Of a stretch of DNA of 64,000 nt, positions 15,601-23,933 are shown piece after piece (within the stretch, counting starts at the first letter, position 1; every line of letters starts with the position of its first letter). Made by a program: the position numbers and the translations under genes. The notes beneath the pieces are model-generated. The model was not told where the DNA came from, searched no databases, and was given only the letters and a program-made list of their open reading frames with translations. This stretch comes from Lachnospiraceae bacterium (GTDB lineage Bacteria > Bacillota > Clostridia > Lachnospirales > Lachnospiraceae): NCBI GenBank assembly GCA_910576335.1, contig CAJTIU010000028.1:1-64000 (forward strand), in the 5' to 3' direction.

Positions 15601-17659
15601 GGATCTCAAAAACAACCTCTTTTTCCAGTCCGTCCTCCTGAAAATAGTTTTTCCACACATCTCCAAGCGGTAACGCGCCAAGCCCTGTTTCCTTGTAATT
15701 GAGAGGATAGAACCCCCTGTCTTTTACCTGCCGGTACTCATGCCCTGTGTAATACTCATCGTCCTCATGCTCCTGAATCCGCTCTCCCCACCGGCGGATG
15801 TATTCTGTTACCTGCTTCTTATTCCAGGGGAACACCTGCTTAAGATCCACCCGCTTTTCTTTTTTCAGAAGTCCCTTTTCAGACACCTTTACAAATTCCG
15901 GGGATTCCAGTTCGTATCTATGCCCTGGCTCATAGAGGCCAAAGCCCTCCTCCCTCCCCTTGATTTCCACAGGCGAAACAACAGCCTCAGCATATACCGC
16001 TTCACTTTCCGCCACAAGCCCTGCTTTTTTCCGAAGCTCCAGCGCAGACTCGCGGATTGTCTTTGACTTCGAATCCTTCAGCCTGTCATAGCTGGCCTGC
16101 ACCCACTTCTTTTTCTGTGCGGCAAGCACCTCCACAATATATGCCCGCGCCCTGGCCTTCTTCGTTGTAAGCCGCCCCTCCAGCCCGAGCAGTTCCTTCT
16201 CTGTCAGTGACAACTTCCCATATTCCTTTACAATCCATTTCCCAAGATCCTCATTGGAGGAAATGATCTCTTTTTCCATAAACCGCTTTCTCGCAGTCTC
16301 CGGCACCATGGGGAAACATTTTCCCATAAAGAAATCCAGGTTCGTCCAGCGAAGCGTGGACGCCGCGTAAGGAAGAAACAGCTCTGCCATCCGGGGAGTC
16401 GCATGCTTTTCCAGAAGCTGAATCATAAAAAGGCAAAGGCTCTCCTTCGTAAGCGTCACCTGAAACCACTCAAAGCCTTTCGAGGAAAATGTCTTCCTGC
16501 TTCCAAGAGTCTTAAGGAACTTCTCTGTCTGCAGATAAAGCTTCTCCGTCTCTTCCCCTGACAGACGCACTCTCTTCACATAGTCCCCGGTCCGGATACA
16601 TTCTGCAAAAAAGAGCGCCATGATCCACTCATCTTCCCCGAACTTTTCCGGAAAATCAAGATGCTCTGCCACATGAAAGCTTTTGGTAAGCCCCAGGTAA
16701 ACCAGGGCGCTGGCCACAATATACCGATGGCTGCTTCCAAGCAGGCCGCAGGCCTCTTTTACCGCCGCTTCCACATCAAGTGCGCCTATGCAGTAAAGTC
16801 TGATGTACACCTCCAGCGGATTCTCCGGAAGGATGTCTTCCCCTTTAAAGCCCCGTACAATTAGGTCGAAGATATAGCGCACATCCTTTTCCTTTACCTC
16901 CTGCCAGCCGATGCCAATCCATGTAAGCACCGCCCTCTGCACAGAGGAAAAGCGCAGCAGGTTATCCCTTTGGATGACATCCAGTAAGTCGCGGAAAAAG
17001 GGAAGTCCATTCTCATCTGCTGTCTCCACCACGCTCTGCCGGAAGCCCTCCTGCAGCCTTGCCGCCAGGAAAACCCGAAGCAGCGTCTCCTGAAGCTCCC
17101 GGTTGTGGCTCTGCTCCACCCCGATGATCACGCCTCTTGTCAGAACCGCCGTATTATTCTCACTGGTAAGCGCCTCCATGCAGTACCGGACCGCCTCCGG
17201 GTTTTCCGCTAAAAGCTCTGCCGCGATCACCTGGGAGAAATCCACACTGTAAAGCAGATCCCGGTATTCCCCGTAAATCAGCTCCTTTAAAGACAGCCCG
17301 GCGCCATAAAACAGATAAAAAGCCCAGACTGCCTGAAGAACTTTATTTCGGTAACGTGAAAATCTTTTGCTTCTGACATCCATGCGGACCACCCCGTCAT
17401 TGCAGCTATATTCCTGAATATGCCCGAGATACAGACAGAGCCTCTCATGATCTTCTCCCAAAAGCCCTTTAAAACGACGGTTCTTTCTTATAAATTCCTC
17501 TGCCTGCACCGGAAGCTCCGCTTCATAGTTGATATAAGTGTAGAGATAATCGTGCTCATCTACATATTTCATACACTGCTTTTCCAAATCCGAACATACC
17601 AGGGACTTCCGCGCCCTGTTGTACTCCCTTAGCCGGGAAATAAGCTCTTTTTGATCCAT
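12686..17659 (-). CDS. Giant DUF4132-like (DUF5724/DUF4132) protein
   Basis: The protein is 1657 residues from the ATG at 17659, which has AGGAG upstream; a longer in-frame start at 17695 is less likely. Most of it is helical and repeat-like. The C-terminal 350 residues look like DUF4132: TFSETMRDVDMAVSTAYVGG, then a segment around NHYSVHLGSGVVHQSGGG, and a final VYLPFLDEDPKTAEILSKIV. The biochemical function of this family is not known to me. No signal peptide or membrane helix is seen, so it is probably cytoplasmic. Around residues 1000-1050 three near-identical 14-residue units (QSEAGRPETGEAA) form a low-complexity insert. The small gene at 17744-18148 and the AAA gene at 18153-19733 are upstream on the same strand and probably co-transcribed. 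Confidence 0.7.
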   Translation of the reverse strand: MDQKELISRLREYNRARKSLVCSDLEKQCMKYVDEHDYLYTYINYEAELPVQAEEFIRKNRRFKGLLGEDHERLCLYLGHIQEYSCNDGVVRMDVRSKRFSRYRNKVLQAVWAFYLFYGAGLSLKELIYGEYRDLLYSVDFSQVIAAELLAENPEAVRYCMEALTSENNTAVLTRGVIIGVEQSHNRELQETLLRVFLAARLQEGFRQSVVETADENGLPFFRDLLDVIQRDNLLRFSSVQRAVLTWIGIGWQEVKEKDVRYIFDLIVRGFKGEDILPENPLEVYIRLYCIGALDVEAAVKEACGLLGSSHRYIVASALVYLGLTKSFHVAEHLDFPEKFGEDEWIMALFFAECIRTGDYVKRVRLSGEETEKLYLQTEKFLKTLGSRKTFSSKGFEWFQVTLTKESLCLFMIQLLEKHATPRMAELFLPYAASTLRWTNLDFFMGKCFPMVPETARKRFMEKEIISSNEDLGKWIVKEYGKLSLTEKELLGLEGRLTTKKARARAYIVEVLAAQKKKWVQASYDRLKDSKSKTIRESALELRKKAGLVAESEAVYAEAVVSPVEIKGREEGFGLYEPGHRYELESPEFVKVSEKGLLKKEKRVDLKQVFPWNKKQVTEYIRRWGERIQEHEDDEYYTGHEYRQVKDRGFYPLNYKETGLGALPLGDVWKNYFQEDGLEKEVVFEIRFLLETTCDSIFLEKVLDVKSELFTLDRRELRDIPYTGHFETIFSRYFQEVSAEADFSETAALLLQLVARYGKFLKYKKKDYSDKEEEHALTDNRSIYFLKGELHLEQGDDDSFRRYFPVVFELFNRYALGNPRTVQGKPLVEPLLLARAVCLGMLPKEALYEGILDTHTERKQNYYYGSERGQLFEAFRDAYFEGKGIWGMNPHMSLDSYRHIRCDFKQEVFGCLRDALDQITDSLLSMEVQRLNEKTAVTDYVESLTVIRGVQYLLLALKVLEGEDIKRNGSRWERNTVFADVIRHCYPMLRVNQAGSGGAKMQSEAGRPETGEAAAQSEAGRPETGEAAVKSETGRPEMDEAAVLSAAHIPEERLVETAMMASQWIDIIAEVLGWDGFKEACYYFTAHMKQYDLKQKKAEIARYTELEPEDLYDGAFDMDWCKNVYASLGEKRFALLYKASKFLCDNSFHTRARKYADACLGKKGKEVWKKEAVEKRNKDALNAYCICPIEDDADLLERYLYVQQFLKESKQFGAQRQASEKRAAEMALMNLAKNSRFETVTRLSWMMESEEVQQNQDVLTPRALSDGTSGAKDCVEAWIEIDSQGRNEIHIRKNGKNQKSVPAAYKKHEWIVHLKEIHARWQEQYKRSRRMLEQAMEERTEFLREELGMMMTNPIVSPMLEKLVLISGERAGFVTDEGFLAWLKEEAGESVRIAHPYDLYEMGLWSSYQKKVFDSGMVQPFKQVFRELYLKLPDESDLPETRRYSGYQIQTKKAAAALKSRKWNVSYENGLERVYYKDNLVVNLYAQADWFSPRDIEAPAIEYIAFYSRKDGGQVRIRDIDPVTFSETMRDVDMAVSTAYVGGVDPVTSFSTMELRRTIAEYTCSLMKLPNVTVKEHFADIEGGLNHYSVHLGSGVVHQSGGGSIHIVPVHSGKRGKVYLPFLDEDPKTAEILSKIVMLAEDGKIKDPEILRQIVRP
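14535..14660. repeat. Three 42-bp tandem units inside the DUF4132-like gene
   Basis: Units at 14535-14576, 14577-14618 and 14619-14660 are nearly identical and share CTCCGGCCTGCCTG. They encode SEAGRPETGEAA-type peptides, and the 42-bp period keeps the frame. The number of copies is likely to vary between strains. Confidence 0.85.
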
Positions 17660-17743
17660 TCTTCTTTTTTCTCCTTCTCTGATCATGCGATACAAATGTA
17701 CCCAGTTATACTGCGCGGCAGATTTATCAGGCGCTCAGTATCA

Positions 17744-18148
17744 TTACCACATCCGGCCTGCCAGCATGACAAAACGCAGCAGCACAACCTCATCCTCATC
17801 TTTTACTTCCAGCTTCTCCTTTAATTCCAGGCATTCCTTCCCGTTCAGGTATACCCGGAACAGCCCGTCTTCAAAATCCTGCCGCATGACCTGAACCGCT
17901 GTTTCTATATCTCCCATATTTTCCTCATAAGAAGCAGAAAACCGGATTCTTCCAAGCCTCTCCTGATCCTTTATCTCATTTTCCGTAAGCACAGGATCCG
18001 CCTGGACGGCATCCTTTCGCTTCCTGAATTCTTCCTTCACAAGTTCCCCCAAAAGCTCCTCCAGTGTAGAAACTTCAGGGACCTGTACCTGCTCCCTTGA
18101 AAGCTCCCGCAGACTGGAGGCCTTTTTCCTAATAATGTTCAGCTTCAT
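17744..18148 (-). CDS. Small protein of unknown function
   Basis: The ATG at 18148 gives 134 residues, just past the stop of the AAA gene; an upstream TTG would overlap it. I do not recognise the family. The N-terminal half is charged and helical. The C-terminal half contains a predicted beta-rich segment (FRVYLNGKECLELKEKL) and ends DEDEVVLLRFVMLAGRMW. The LxVxDxDEVxLL...G pattern recalls the C-terminus of ubiquitin-like MoaD/ThiS folds, but without the terminal GG. That likeness is weak and is only a hint. Position between the AAA/nuclease and DUF4132-like genes suggests the three work together. Confidence 0.65.
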   Translation of the reverse strand: MKLNIIRKKASSLRELSREQVQVPEVSTLEELLGELVKEEFRKRKDAVQADPVLTENEIKDQERLGRIRFSASYEENMGDIETAVQVMRQDFEDGLFRVYLNGKECLELKEKLEVKDEDEVVLLRFVMLAGRMW

Positions 18149-18152
18149 CTTT

Positions 18153-19733
18153 TCACACCACAATTTCCACTATTTTCTTTTCTTCAAATAATACTTCTCT
18201 GATTCCTGTCCGTTTCTTCTTATTAAAATTGAAGCTCAAAAGATACCCTGTGTCCTCCCCATAGAAATCCAAATACTCAAACAGTTGTCTCTCTCCCCGC
18301 TCATTATAGGCATTTCCTTTCCACAGCTTCATTTCAATAACAAAACGCTGTGATTTATAATCTACAATCACATCCGTCCTCGTGCGATCCCTAGTCTGTG
18401 CTTCAATATAATAGTTCCCGGAACCATTTATAATTGGCCTGAGGTACATTAAAAAGATACGTCTTCCTTCTGCTTCTATAAATCTTTCTTCATGATTACT
18501 AAATATTTCTTCAAAATACTCATAAAACTTTTCCATCACGAGGCGCATCTGGAGCATTCCATGTATGACAAATTGGTTGTGTTCTGTCAGAGTATCATAA
18601 ATCCTCTTACCCTCCAGTTCTGCCTCCGAAAGGAAAAGATTGTACATCTTCGTCTCAAAAAGCCGATTCGCAATTGCAACCGCATTTTCCCTTTCCTTTA
18701 CAAATCCAAACATCACCCCCACATTAATACTGGGATTATTAATTTCAAAAGAATAACGAGTTCCTCGGAAAAGGATGCCACACAACATGTCCTTTACTTC
18801 CGGGTACTCATAAAGCTTTTTCACCATATCATCAAATAAGGTATTGGGCTCCTTCAAAAACAACCTGACTGCCTCCAGTCCCCCCTCCTTTGTCCAGGCA
18901 TCTTTCTTTTTAGGGAAATCCGCAGTCCCTGCAATCCGTTCGTCAATTAGCTTGCAGAGCCGGGACACCATATAAGGATACCCGTCAGTATAATCATAGA
19001 TCCACTGGCTCATTTCCGGAATATCCATTCCTATGGCTCTGTCTGCTTCATATTCCATTAACATCCCGGTAATATCCTCCGGACAGAAGCTTAAATCTAT
19101 ATTAAAGTCTTCCGCAATGTTCCACGGACTATTATACTTTGATTCCTCATCTGACCGGAGTTTTAGCTTTAAATTCTTAATATCATAGACACTAGCCAGT
19201 ATAACGGACTGAAATGTTGTATCCATTCCTCCTGCCTGCGCCAGATATTTCGACCGCAAAAGACCGAGGAAGCCTAAAAACACCTGATTATCCGAATTCT
19301 TATCAACCTCGTCAATCATCAGCACAGTCTTTCTGCCGCACTTCAGACACAGCCCAGAGATTCTCTCCCCCAGATCATCGAAAGCAAATTGTTTTGAAAC
19401 CGGCTGTTCCCATATTTTCAAAATGTCCTCCGGGGTATTCTGCATACGAAGCTGGCGGCCAATACTCCGCTGCAGTCCGGCAGCAAACGCATAAGAAGAG
19501 ACAAACATTTCGTCCGCCGCCTCAAAGCTGATAAATATCACAAGATATTTATCCTGAAGGCGCTTTCTCAGAAGAAACATCGTTGTTGTCTTTCCGTATT
19601 GTCTTGCCCTGTTAATTGTAAAATATTTTCCCTTTTCAATATAGTCTCTCGTAATCTGCTCAATCCGCCCATTAACATCCACCATGTAGTGCAGCCTGGG
19701 ATTACATGTTCCTGTCACATGAAACTCTTTCAC
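18153..19733 (-). CDS. AAA-like ATPase fused to a PD-(D/E)xK nuclease domain
   Basis: The start is a GTG at 19733, chosen because a perfect GGAGGTGG stands before it and its homologues here begin at the equivalent residue. The 526-residue protein has a P-loop variant RARQYGKTTT near 44-53, Walker B VLMIDEVDKN near 150, and a C-terminal nuclease-type segment TDVIVDYK...FVIEMKLWKGNAYNERGERQL. It is one of four genes of this type in the window (with 37579-38747, 55803-57392 and 63785-64000). They are usually annotated as AAA-like domain proteins; the cellular role is not established. Position suggests an operon with the next two genes. Confidence 0.82.
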   Translation of the reverse strand: MKEFHVTGTCNPRLHYMVDVNGRIEQITRDYIEKGKYFTINRARQYGKTTTMFLLRKRLQDKYLVIFISFEAADEMFVSSYAFAAGLQRSIGRQLRMQNTPEDILKIWEQPVSKQFAFDDLGERISGLCLKCGRKTVLMIDEVDKNSDNQVFLGFLGLLRSKYLAQAGGMDTTFQSVILASVYDIKNLKLKLRSDEESKYNSPWNIAEDFNIDLSFCPEDITGMLMEYEADRAIGMDIPEMSQWIYDYTDGYPYMVSRLCKLIDERIAGTADFPKKKDAWTKEGGLEAVRLFLKEPNTLFDDMVKKLYEYPEVKDMLCGILFRGTRYSFEINNPSINVGVMFGFVKERENAVAIANRLFETKMYNLFLSEAELEGKRIYDTLTEHNQFVIHGMLQMRLVMEKFYEYFEEIFSNHEERFIEAEGRRIFLMYLRPIINGSGNYYIEAQTRDRTRTDVIVDYKSQRFVIEMKLWKGNAYNERGERQLFEYLDFYGEDTGYLLSFNFNKKKRTGIREVLFEEKKIVEIVV

Positions 19734-19988
19734 TATAACCACCTCCCGGAAATTCCGACCCTGCAAAGACGTTGAACTACTCCCTATACCCTGCCGTTCT
19801 TATTGTTCATTCTTAGAAACTGTACTGTACCGATTATTTTCCTGCAGTTCCTTAAGTTACAATACGTTCTGAACAGTTGCTCCTGTATCCATATGATAAC
19901 ACAATTCGCATCTGTTCGAAAGTATGAAAGGGCAAGGATATCAAACTGTACCAGGTTCGCTATTTATTGCATACTTAAAGAAGGTATA

Positions 19989-20017
19989 TTGACAGCCTAT
20001 CAGAGTTGCAGTAAAAT
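19989..20017 (+). promoter_or_regulatory. Consensus sigma-A promoter of a putative small RNA
   Basis: TTGACA (19989-19994) and TAAAAT (20012-20017) are separated by exactly 17 bases. A start near 20024 would give a transcript of about 73 bases ending at the terminator. Confidence 0.65.
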
Positions 20018-20023
20018 AGATAC

Positions 20024-20096
20024 ATACCAAAAGAATCTTAAGTTTGACACCAAACATAACGGGAAGCCAGTAAAATCAAGGCTTCCCGTATTTTTT
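20024..20096 (+). ncRNA. Candidate small RNA
   Basis: The interval lies between a near-consensus promoter and a strong intrinsic terminator. It has no ATG before the hairpin and no ribosome binding site, so it is unlikely to encode a peptide. About 35 unpaired bases precede the terminator stem. It lies just beyond the 3' end of the RiPP operon, on the opposite strand. I do not recognise the family. Confidence 0.45.
20059..20096 (+). terminator. Intrinsic terminator
   Basis: ACGGGAAGCC (20059-20068) pairs perfectly with GGCTTCCCGT (20080-20089), followed by a T-run at 20091-20096. On the other strand the T-run is missing, though the stem may still slow transcription leaving the flavoprotein gene. 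Confidence 0.8.
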
Positions 20097-20141
20097 CTGC
20101 ATGTGGTATTTTCATTAGATTTCATGAAAGAAAAAATTTTT

Positions 20142-21080
20142 TTAATGTTTTAATATCCTGCGTACCTGCTCCCTTGTCCGGTATTTATTGTTTAATTCCA
20201 ATTGGAAGATTGCATATTTTACTGCAGATTTTATTGCATAATGTATTCCACCTCCATTAACAGGATTGCAGCATCCGGCAAAATCTCCTATTCCCTCTTT
20301 CATATATAATCCATCATTTCTCTGGTCATAATGTCCTAAAAATTCTGCTTTAGGCTTTCTCAAATATTCCCAATTCCCTATCACTTTACTTAAAAAATAC
20401 TCATTCACGCTTTCGTTATATGATCGTTTTAATTCCTTATCATAATTCCTACTCCATATCCCAACATTCCATAAGTTATCTCCTATCGGGAAAGCCCAAA
20501 AGTATTTTTCCACATTATGTTCATCAAAATACCAATAATGAAAAATATCATCTGCCAAATTAGATTTAGCACAAATTTGTCCTGAAATTCCTATACTTTG
20601 TTCTCTCAACAATTTATCTTGAACACTCCTGGCTCCACTTGCCCATACTACTTCTTTTGCAAAAAAACCATTTATATTATAAATATTATCCCTTTTACAA
20701 ACACAAGTAACCTTTTCACCATACTTTATATGAACATTTTTCTGTTCTGCCTTGTCAAGCAAATACTTATCAAACAAATTCCTTTGTATTCCCAAAGAAC
20801 GCTTCCCACCATTATATATGTTTTCTATATATGTTTTATTCTTATAAATAACATGTCCCTTGATTAATTTTGAATCAACCTCCAAAAGAGGCTCTACTGA
20901 TATACCTATCTCTTGGAGTTTTTTCAAGGCTTTATAAGATACACCCCCACCACATACCTTTTCTGATTGCTGGCTATTCTTTTCAAGAATAATACATTGC
21001 TGTCCTCTTTTACCTAATTCGTAAGCACATACACTACCGGCAATGCCTCCACCAATTATTATGTAATCATAAATCATCAT
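20142..21080 (-). CDS. FAD-dependent oxidoreductase, geranylgeranyl reductase-like
   Basis: The 312-residue protein starts with a Rossmann FAD-binding motif IIIGGGIAGSVCAYELGKRG near 6-25, and has VCGGGVSYKAL near residue 43, EVVWASGARS as second FAD contact near 145 and FWAFPIGDNLWNVGIW near 195, the pattern of geranylgeranyl reductase-like flavoproteins. GDFAGCCNPVNGGGIHYAI near 265 fits the third FAD contact. Relatives reduce prenyl chains, hydroxylate or halogenate small molecules. It is the last gene of the AT-rich operon with three radical SAM genes, so a late tailoring oxidation or reduction of the peptide product is likely. Which chemistry is unknown. Confidence 0.8.
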   Translation of the reverse strand: MMIYDYIIIGGGIAGSVCAYELGKRGQQCIILEKNSQQSEKVCGGGVSYKALKKLQEIGISVEPLLEVDSKLIKGHVIYKNKTYIENIYNGGKRSLGIQRNLFDKYLLDKAEQKNVHIKYGEKVTCVCKRDNIYNINGFFAKEVVWASGARSVQDKLLREQSIGISGQICAKSNLADDIFHYWYFDEHNVEKYFWAFPIGDNLWNVGIWSRNYDKELKRSYNESVNEYFLSKVIGNWEYLRKPKAEFLGHYDQRNDGLYMKEGIGDFAGCCNPVNGGGIHYAIKSAVKYAIFQLELNNKYRTREQVRRILKH

Positions 21081-21157
21081 TCCATCCTTTTCCCATCTTT
21101 CTAAATCAGCAATTTAAATTTTAGCATCCCATAACTGCATATCATTAAATCATCACA

Positions 21158-21892
21158 TTATGTCAAATAATATATATTATATCCTGTTACTCTTTCTCGT
21201 TGTATCCTTTGGGCCACCAGTACCACATCCCCATAATGTTTGTTTCTTTCTAACTTATATCCCATTATTTCCATCAAATATTTTTTTAGCACTTCATAGC
21301 TAATCCTTCCATATAATTTATATCCTACATTGTTTTCTGCAATGTGTATACTAATGCCTTTCAACTTATACATAAGTCTTCCAAAGGTTTTAATCTCATT
21401 TTCACACCCCATATGTCCTTTTGAAACATATGCTGAAAATCGTTGTATTTCTTGGTGTATTCTCTCGGCATCGACAATTCCTCTTATTGTATATCGGGTC
21501 TTCCCTAATACTGTAGGATAAAAATAGTAACTCTGACCAGCAATCTCTTGTCCTACCATCTTATATCCTACAGTATAATTCCGAAATGATTGATCAAACA
21601 ATACTGGTATCATATCCAGTAATTTCTTTTCCCTTTCTGTCAGCATTCCGTCATATATCTCACGATAAACCTCATCCATCAAATTCACATGAAAGTTGTA
21701 TGTATCAATAACATTCTCCTCAACAATTGAATATTCAAACAATGATAAAATACCAGTTCTTAACCATCTTTGAATTTTACTGTTCTCTTTCAATTCATTT
21801 TCCGGTTCATAATACATTTTCATTTGCTCCGTAAAACAATCTTCTTTATCCTTTATTATTCTTATTCCTCGCGAACGAAATACAGGAGTCAT
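21158..21892 (-). CDS. Unknown protein of the RiPP operon
   Basis: This 244-residue protein has no signal peptide or membrane helix. I do not recognise it with confidence. Two segments share a spaced pattern: VGYKMVGQ...YYFYPT near 105-125 and KGISIHIAE..VGYKLYGRIS near 180-205. This recalls the repeated strand pairs (G-F/Y...K-h-Y) of ABBA-fold peptide prenyltransferases of the cyanobactin F type. The likeness is by eye and unproven. The gene lies 22 bases after a radical SAM gene and 77 before the flavoprotein, in the same AT-rich operon, so a role in maturation of the peptide at 24988-25101 is likely whatever the fold. Confidence 0.6.
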   Translation of the reverse strand: MTPVFRSRGIRIIKDKEDCFTEQMKMYYEPENELKENSKIQRWLRTGILSLFEYSIVEENVIDTYNFHVNLMDEVYREIYDGMLTEREKKLLDMIPVLFDQSFRNYTVGYKMVGQEIAGQSYYFYPTVLGKTRYTIRGIVDAERIHQEIQRFSAYVSKGHMGCENEIKTFGRLMYKLKGISIHIAENNVGYKLYGRISYEVLKKYLMEIMGYKLERNKHYGDVVLVAQRIQRERVTGYNIYYLT

Positions 21893-21914
21893 CTTGTATT
21901 TTCCTCCATATTAT

Positions 21915-23024
21915 CTATTTTTCTGTAAATTTTCTTTTTATAATATTGTTATACTTCTCAGTATTCCCCATCTTAAAATCTCCCATAATCTCATCATTAA
22001 TGCCTAAAACCATGCTAAAAATACTCTTAGACTGATTACAGCTATATTGCAATAAGTCATCCTGTTGAACATACATATATGACATACAAATACATACTCC
22101 ATTACATACTTGAGAAGATTGGCAATCCATACAATACTTTTCACGTAACCTCGAAAGAATATCTAACATCCTTTTATATTCTGCCGATTCAAAACACTTG
22201 TTCAAACTGAAAGTATCTGATGGCTTCCCCAAACAAAACTGAATATCATTTGGTCTTCCGAAAGGATATATTTTTCCATCTGGATTCAAAGCAATTTCTC
22301 TTTTGAACCAAAACGGCTTAAATTGTGTCTCCCTTCTGAGTGCTGCAAATTCTTCAAAGGTGTAAAATCTAATCTGGCATTCTTTATCTGTAATCCAATA
22401 TCTATATGCCTTTGAAAGTACTTTTATAAATTGTTTTGTATCCATTAACAATTCGCGGTCTATTGCTGCATATCCTCTTGGTTCAATCGGCAGTATTTTA
22501 AAATCGATTTGTCTGTCATTGAACCAGTTATATATATCTAATAGATGCGTATACGAACCCTTTGAAATAGTACAAAATGCACGTACTTTTCCACCTTTCC
22601 CTTTCACCTTACATATTTTCTCATATACCAAATTACTGTGTTGCCTTAAAACACTATTATACGGTCCATCAAAAGAGATATTAATTAATGTATTATTTTT
22701 AATTAATAAATCAATAAGCTCGTCATCCAACAATAGTGCATTTGTCGTAAAATTATTCGAGAATTTCACATCATACTTATCTGTCATCTGTTCCTGAAAT
22801 TTAAAAACTTTCTTATAAAAATCATTTCCCGCTAACGTTGGTTCGCCACCGTGAAATGTTACTTTTATGTCTTCATATTCTTTACATGCAGACTCTATAA
22901 AATGGTAGACATCTTGTAATTTTATTATATCGGACTTATTCAAATCATTACCGTTAAAACAATGTTTGCATCTCATATTACATTTCATCGTAGGTTTTAT
23001 TGTTAATGCTATCTCATGTATCAT
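21915..23024 (-). CDS. Radical SAM protein with SPASM-like C-terminus (third enzyme of the operon)
   Basis: The 369-residue protein has the radical SAM cluster motif CNMRCKHC (Cys15, Cys19, Cys22), GGEP in VTFHGGEPTLAG, and a Cys-rich C-terminal region (CMDCQSSQVCNGVCICMSY plus a later Cys) of SPASM type that would bind auxiliary clusters. Such proteins modify ribosomal peptides, for example by thioether or carbon-carbon bonds. The C-terminus extends about 50 residues beyond the last Cys. It follows the second radical SAM gene by three bases. The substrate is most likely the 37-residue peptide encoded upstream. Confidence 0.85.
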   Translation of the reverse strand: MIHEIALTIKPTMKCNMRCKHCFNGNDLNKSDIIKLQDVYHFIESACKEYEDIKVTFHGGEPTLAGNDFYKKVFKFQEQMTDKYDVKFSNNFTTNALLLDDELIDLLIKNNTLINISFDGPYNSVLRQHSNLVYEKICKVKGKGGKVRAFCTISKGSYTHLLDIYNWFNDRQIDFKILPIEPRGYAAIDRELLMDTKQFIKVLSKAYRYWITDKECQIRFYTFEEFAALRRETQFKPFWFKREIALNPDGKIYPFGRPNDIQFCLGKPSDTFSLNKCFESAEYKRMLDILSRLREKYCMDCQSSQVCNGVCICMSYMYVQQDDLLQYSCNQSKSIFSMVLGINDEIMGDFKMGNTEKYNNIIKRKFTEK

Positions 23025-23027
23025 TTT

Positions 23028-23927
23028 CTACTCCAAATTTTCATATATCTTACCTTCAAAATATTCTAATACTTTATATTCATTAACGGCTGATATACAC
23101 TTATCAATTAAAGGACAATTCTTCCTACATCCAAATAGGTTTTTCGAAAGATCTATTACCCTATACTGATTTTTATCCTTAAAATAAACTTCTATACTGT
23201 CTTTATATTTTCTTATTTCTTTGTTTTCCAGCCAGCCTATACTTCTTATGCAAGTGTCAAATATTTTTATTTTTACATTCTTATTCTTAAAATAGTCAAA
23301 AAATATTTGCATAAAAATTGATGCTTTTTCGTTAATTATTGGTTGACAATTGTTTCTTACCGAAATAATCGTATCTGCCATTTTGGTTAGATGAATTGCA
23401 TTATTAAAAACTATCGTATCTTCAAATTCCTGTAAGATTTTTTCGCCAATAGGATCCTTCGATATAATTCTGTCATTTAAAATTAATTTTATATCCACCA
23501 AACATTCTGTACCTTCCACCAAATATTTTAATCCCTCTATTGTTTCCTGATAACTTCCATGAACTCCAGTAACACTGTCATGAATTGTTTCGTATCCATG
23601 AATCGGAACAATAAATCGAAAATTCTTACTAAGCACTGTGAAATCATAATTGTTTATCAATCTTCCATTCGTATAAATAAGCACTTCACATTTATACTGT
23701 ATCAATCCTATAAGCATTTCCTCTATCTTTGTATGCAGTAATGGTTCTCCGCCATTAATAATCACCCGATCTCGCGAAGTAATACCTTGACATTCCAAAT
23801 ATTGAAAAATTTGTTCAACCAATATCTCATTATATGATTCTGAATTATGTCGAGTATTATGTGAATAGCAAAAAACACAATTACTGTTACATCCATATGT
23901 TATATTAAAATAAAATATTCTCTTCAT
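23028..23927 (-). CDS. Radical SAM protein (second enzyme of the operon)
   Basis: The 299-residue protein has CNSNCVFC (Cys13, Cys17, Cys20) and the glycine-rich INGGEPLLH. The C-terminus is shorter than in its two neighbours, with a few cysteines (CRKNCPLIDKC) that may hold one auxiliary cluster rather than a full SPASM domain. It lies six bases after the first radical SAM gene and three before the third, so the three are certainly co-transcribed. The different C-terminus suggests a different reaction from its neighbours. Confidence 0.83.
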   Translation of the reverse strand: MKRIFYFNITYGCNSNCVFCYSHNTRHNSESYNEILVEQIFQYLECQGITSRDRVIINGGEPLLHTKIEEMLIGLIQYKCEVLIYTNGRLINNYDFTVLSKNFRFIVPIHGYETIHDSVTGVHGSYQETIEGLKYLVEGTECLVDIKLILNDRIISKDPIGEKILQEFEDTIVFNNAIHLTKMADTIISVRNNCQPIINEKASIFMQIFFDYFKNKNVKIKIFDTCIRSIGWLENKEIRKYKDSIEVYFKDKNQYRVIDLSKNLFGCRKNCPLIDKCISAVNEYKVLEYFEGKIYENLE

Positions 23928-23933
23928 AAGTTT

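Larger units (their letters stand above)
19734..20141. other. Gene-free region holding a promoter-terminator unit
   Basis: About 400 bases without a credible protein gene. The right half holds a strong plus-strand promoter at 19989-20017 and a strong plus-strand terminator at 20059-20096. The left half shows nothing recognisable. Confidence 0.6.

Noticed and set aside
19803-20153. A 116-residue plus-strand frame between the AAA gene and the RiPP operon
   Set aside because: It crosses a consensus promoter and a strong terminator, has no ribosome binding site and an unnatural composition.
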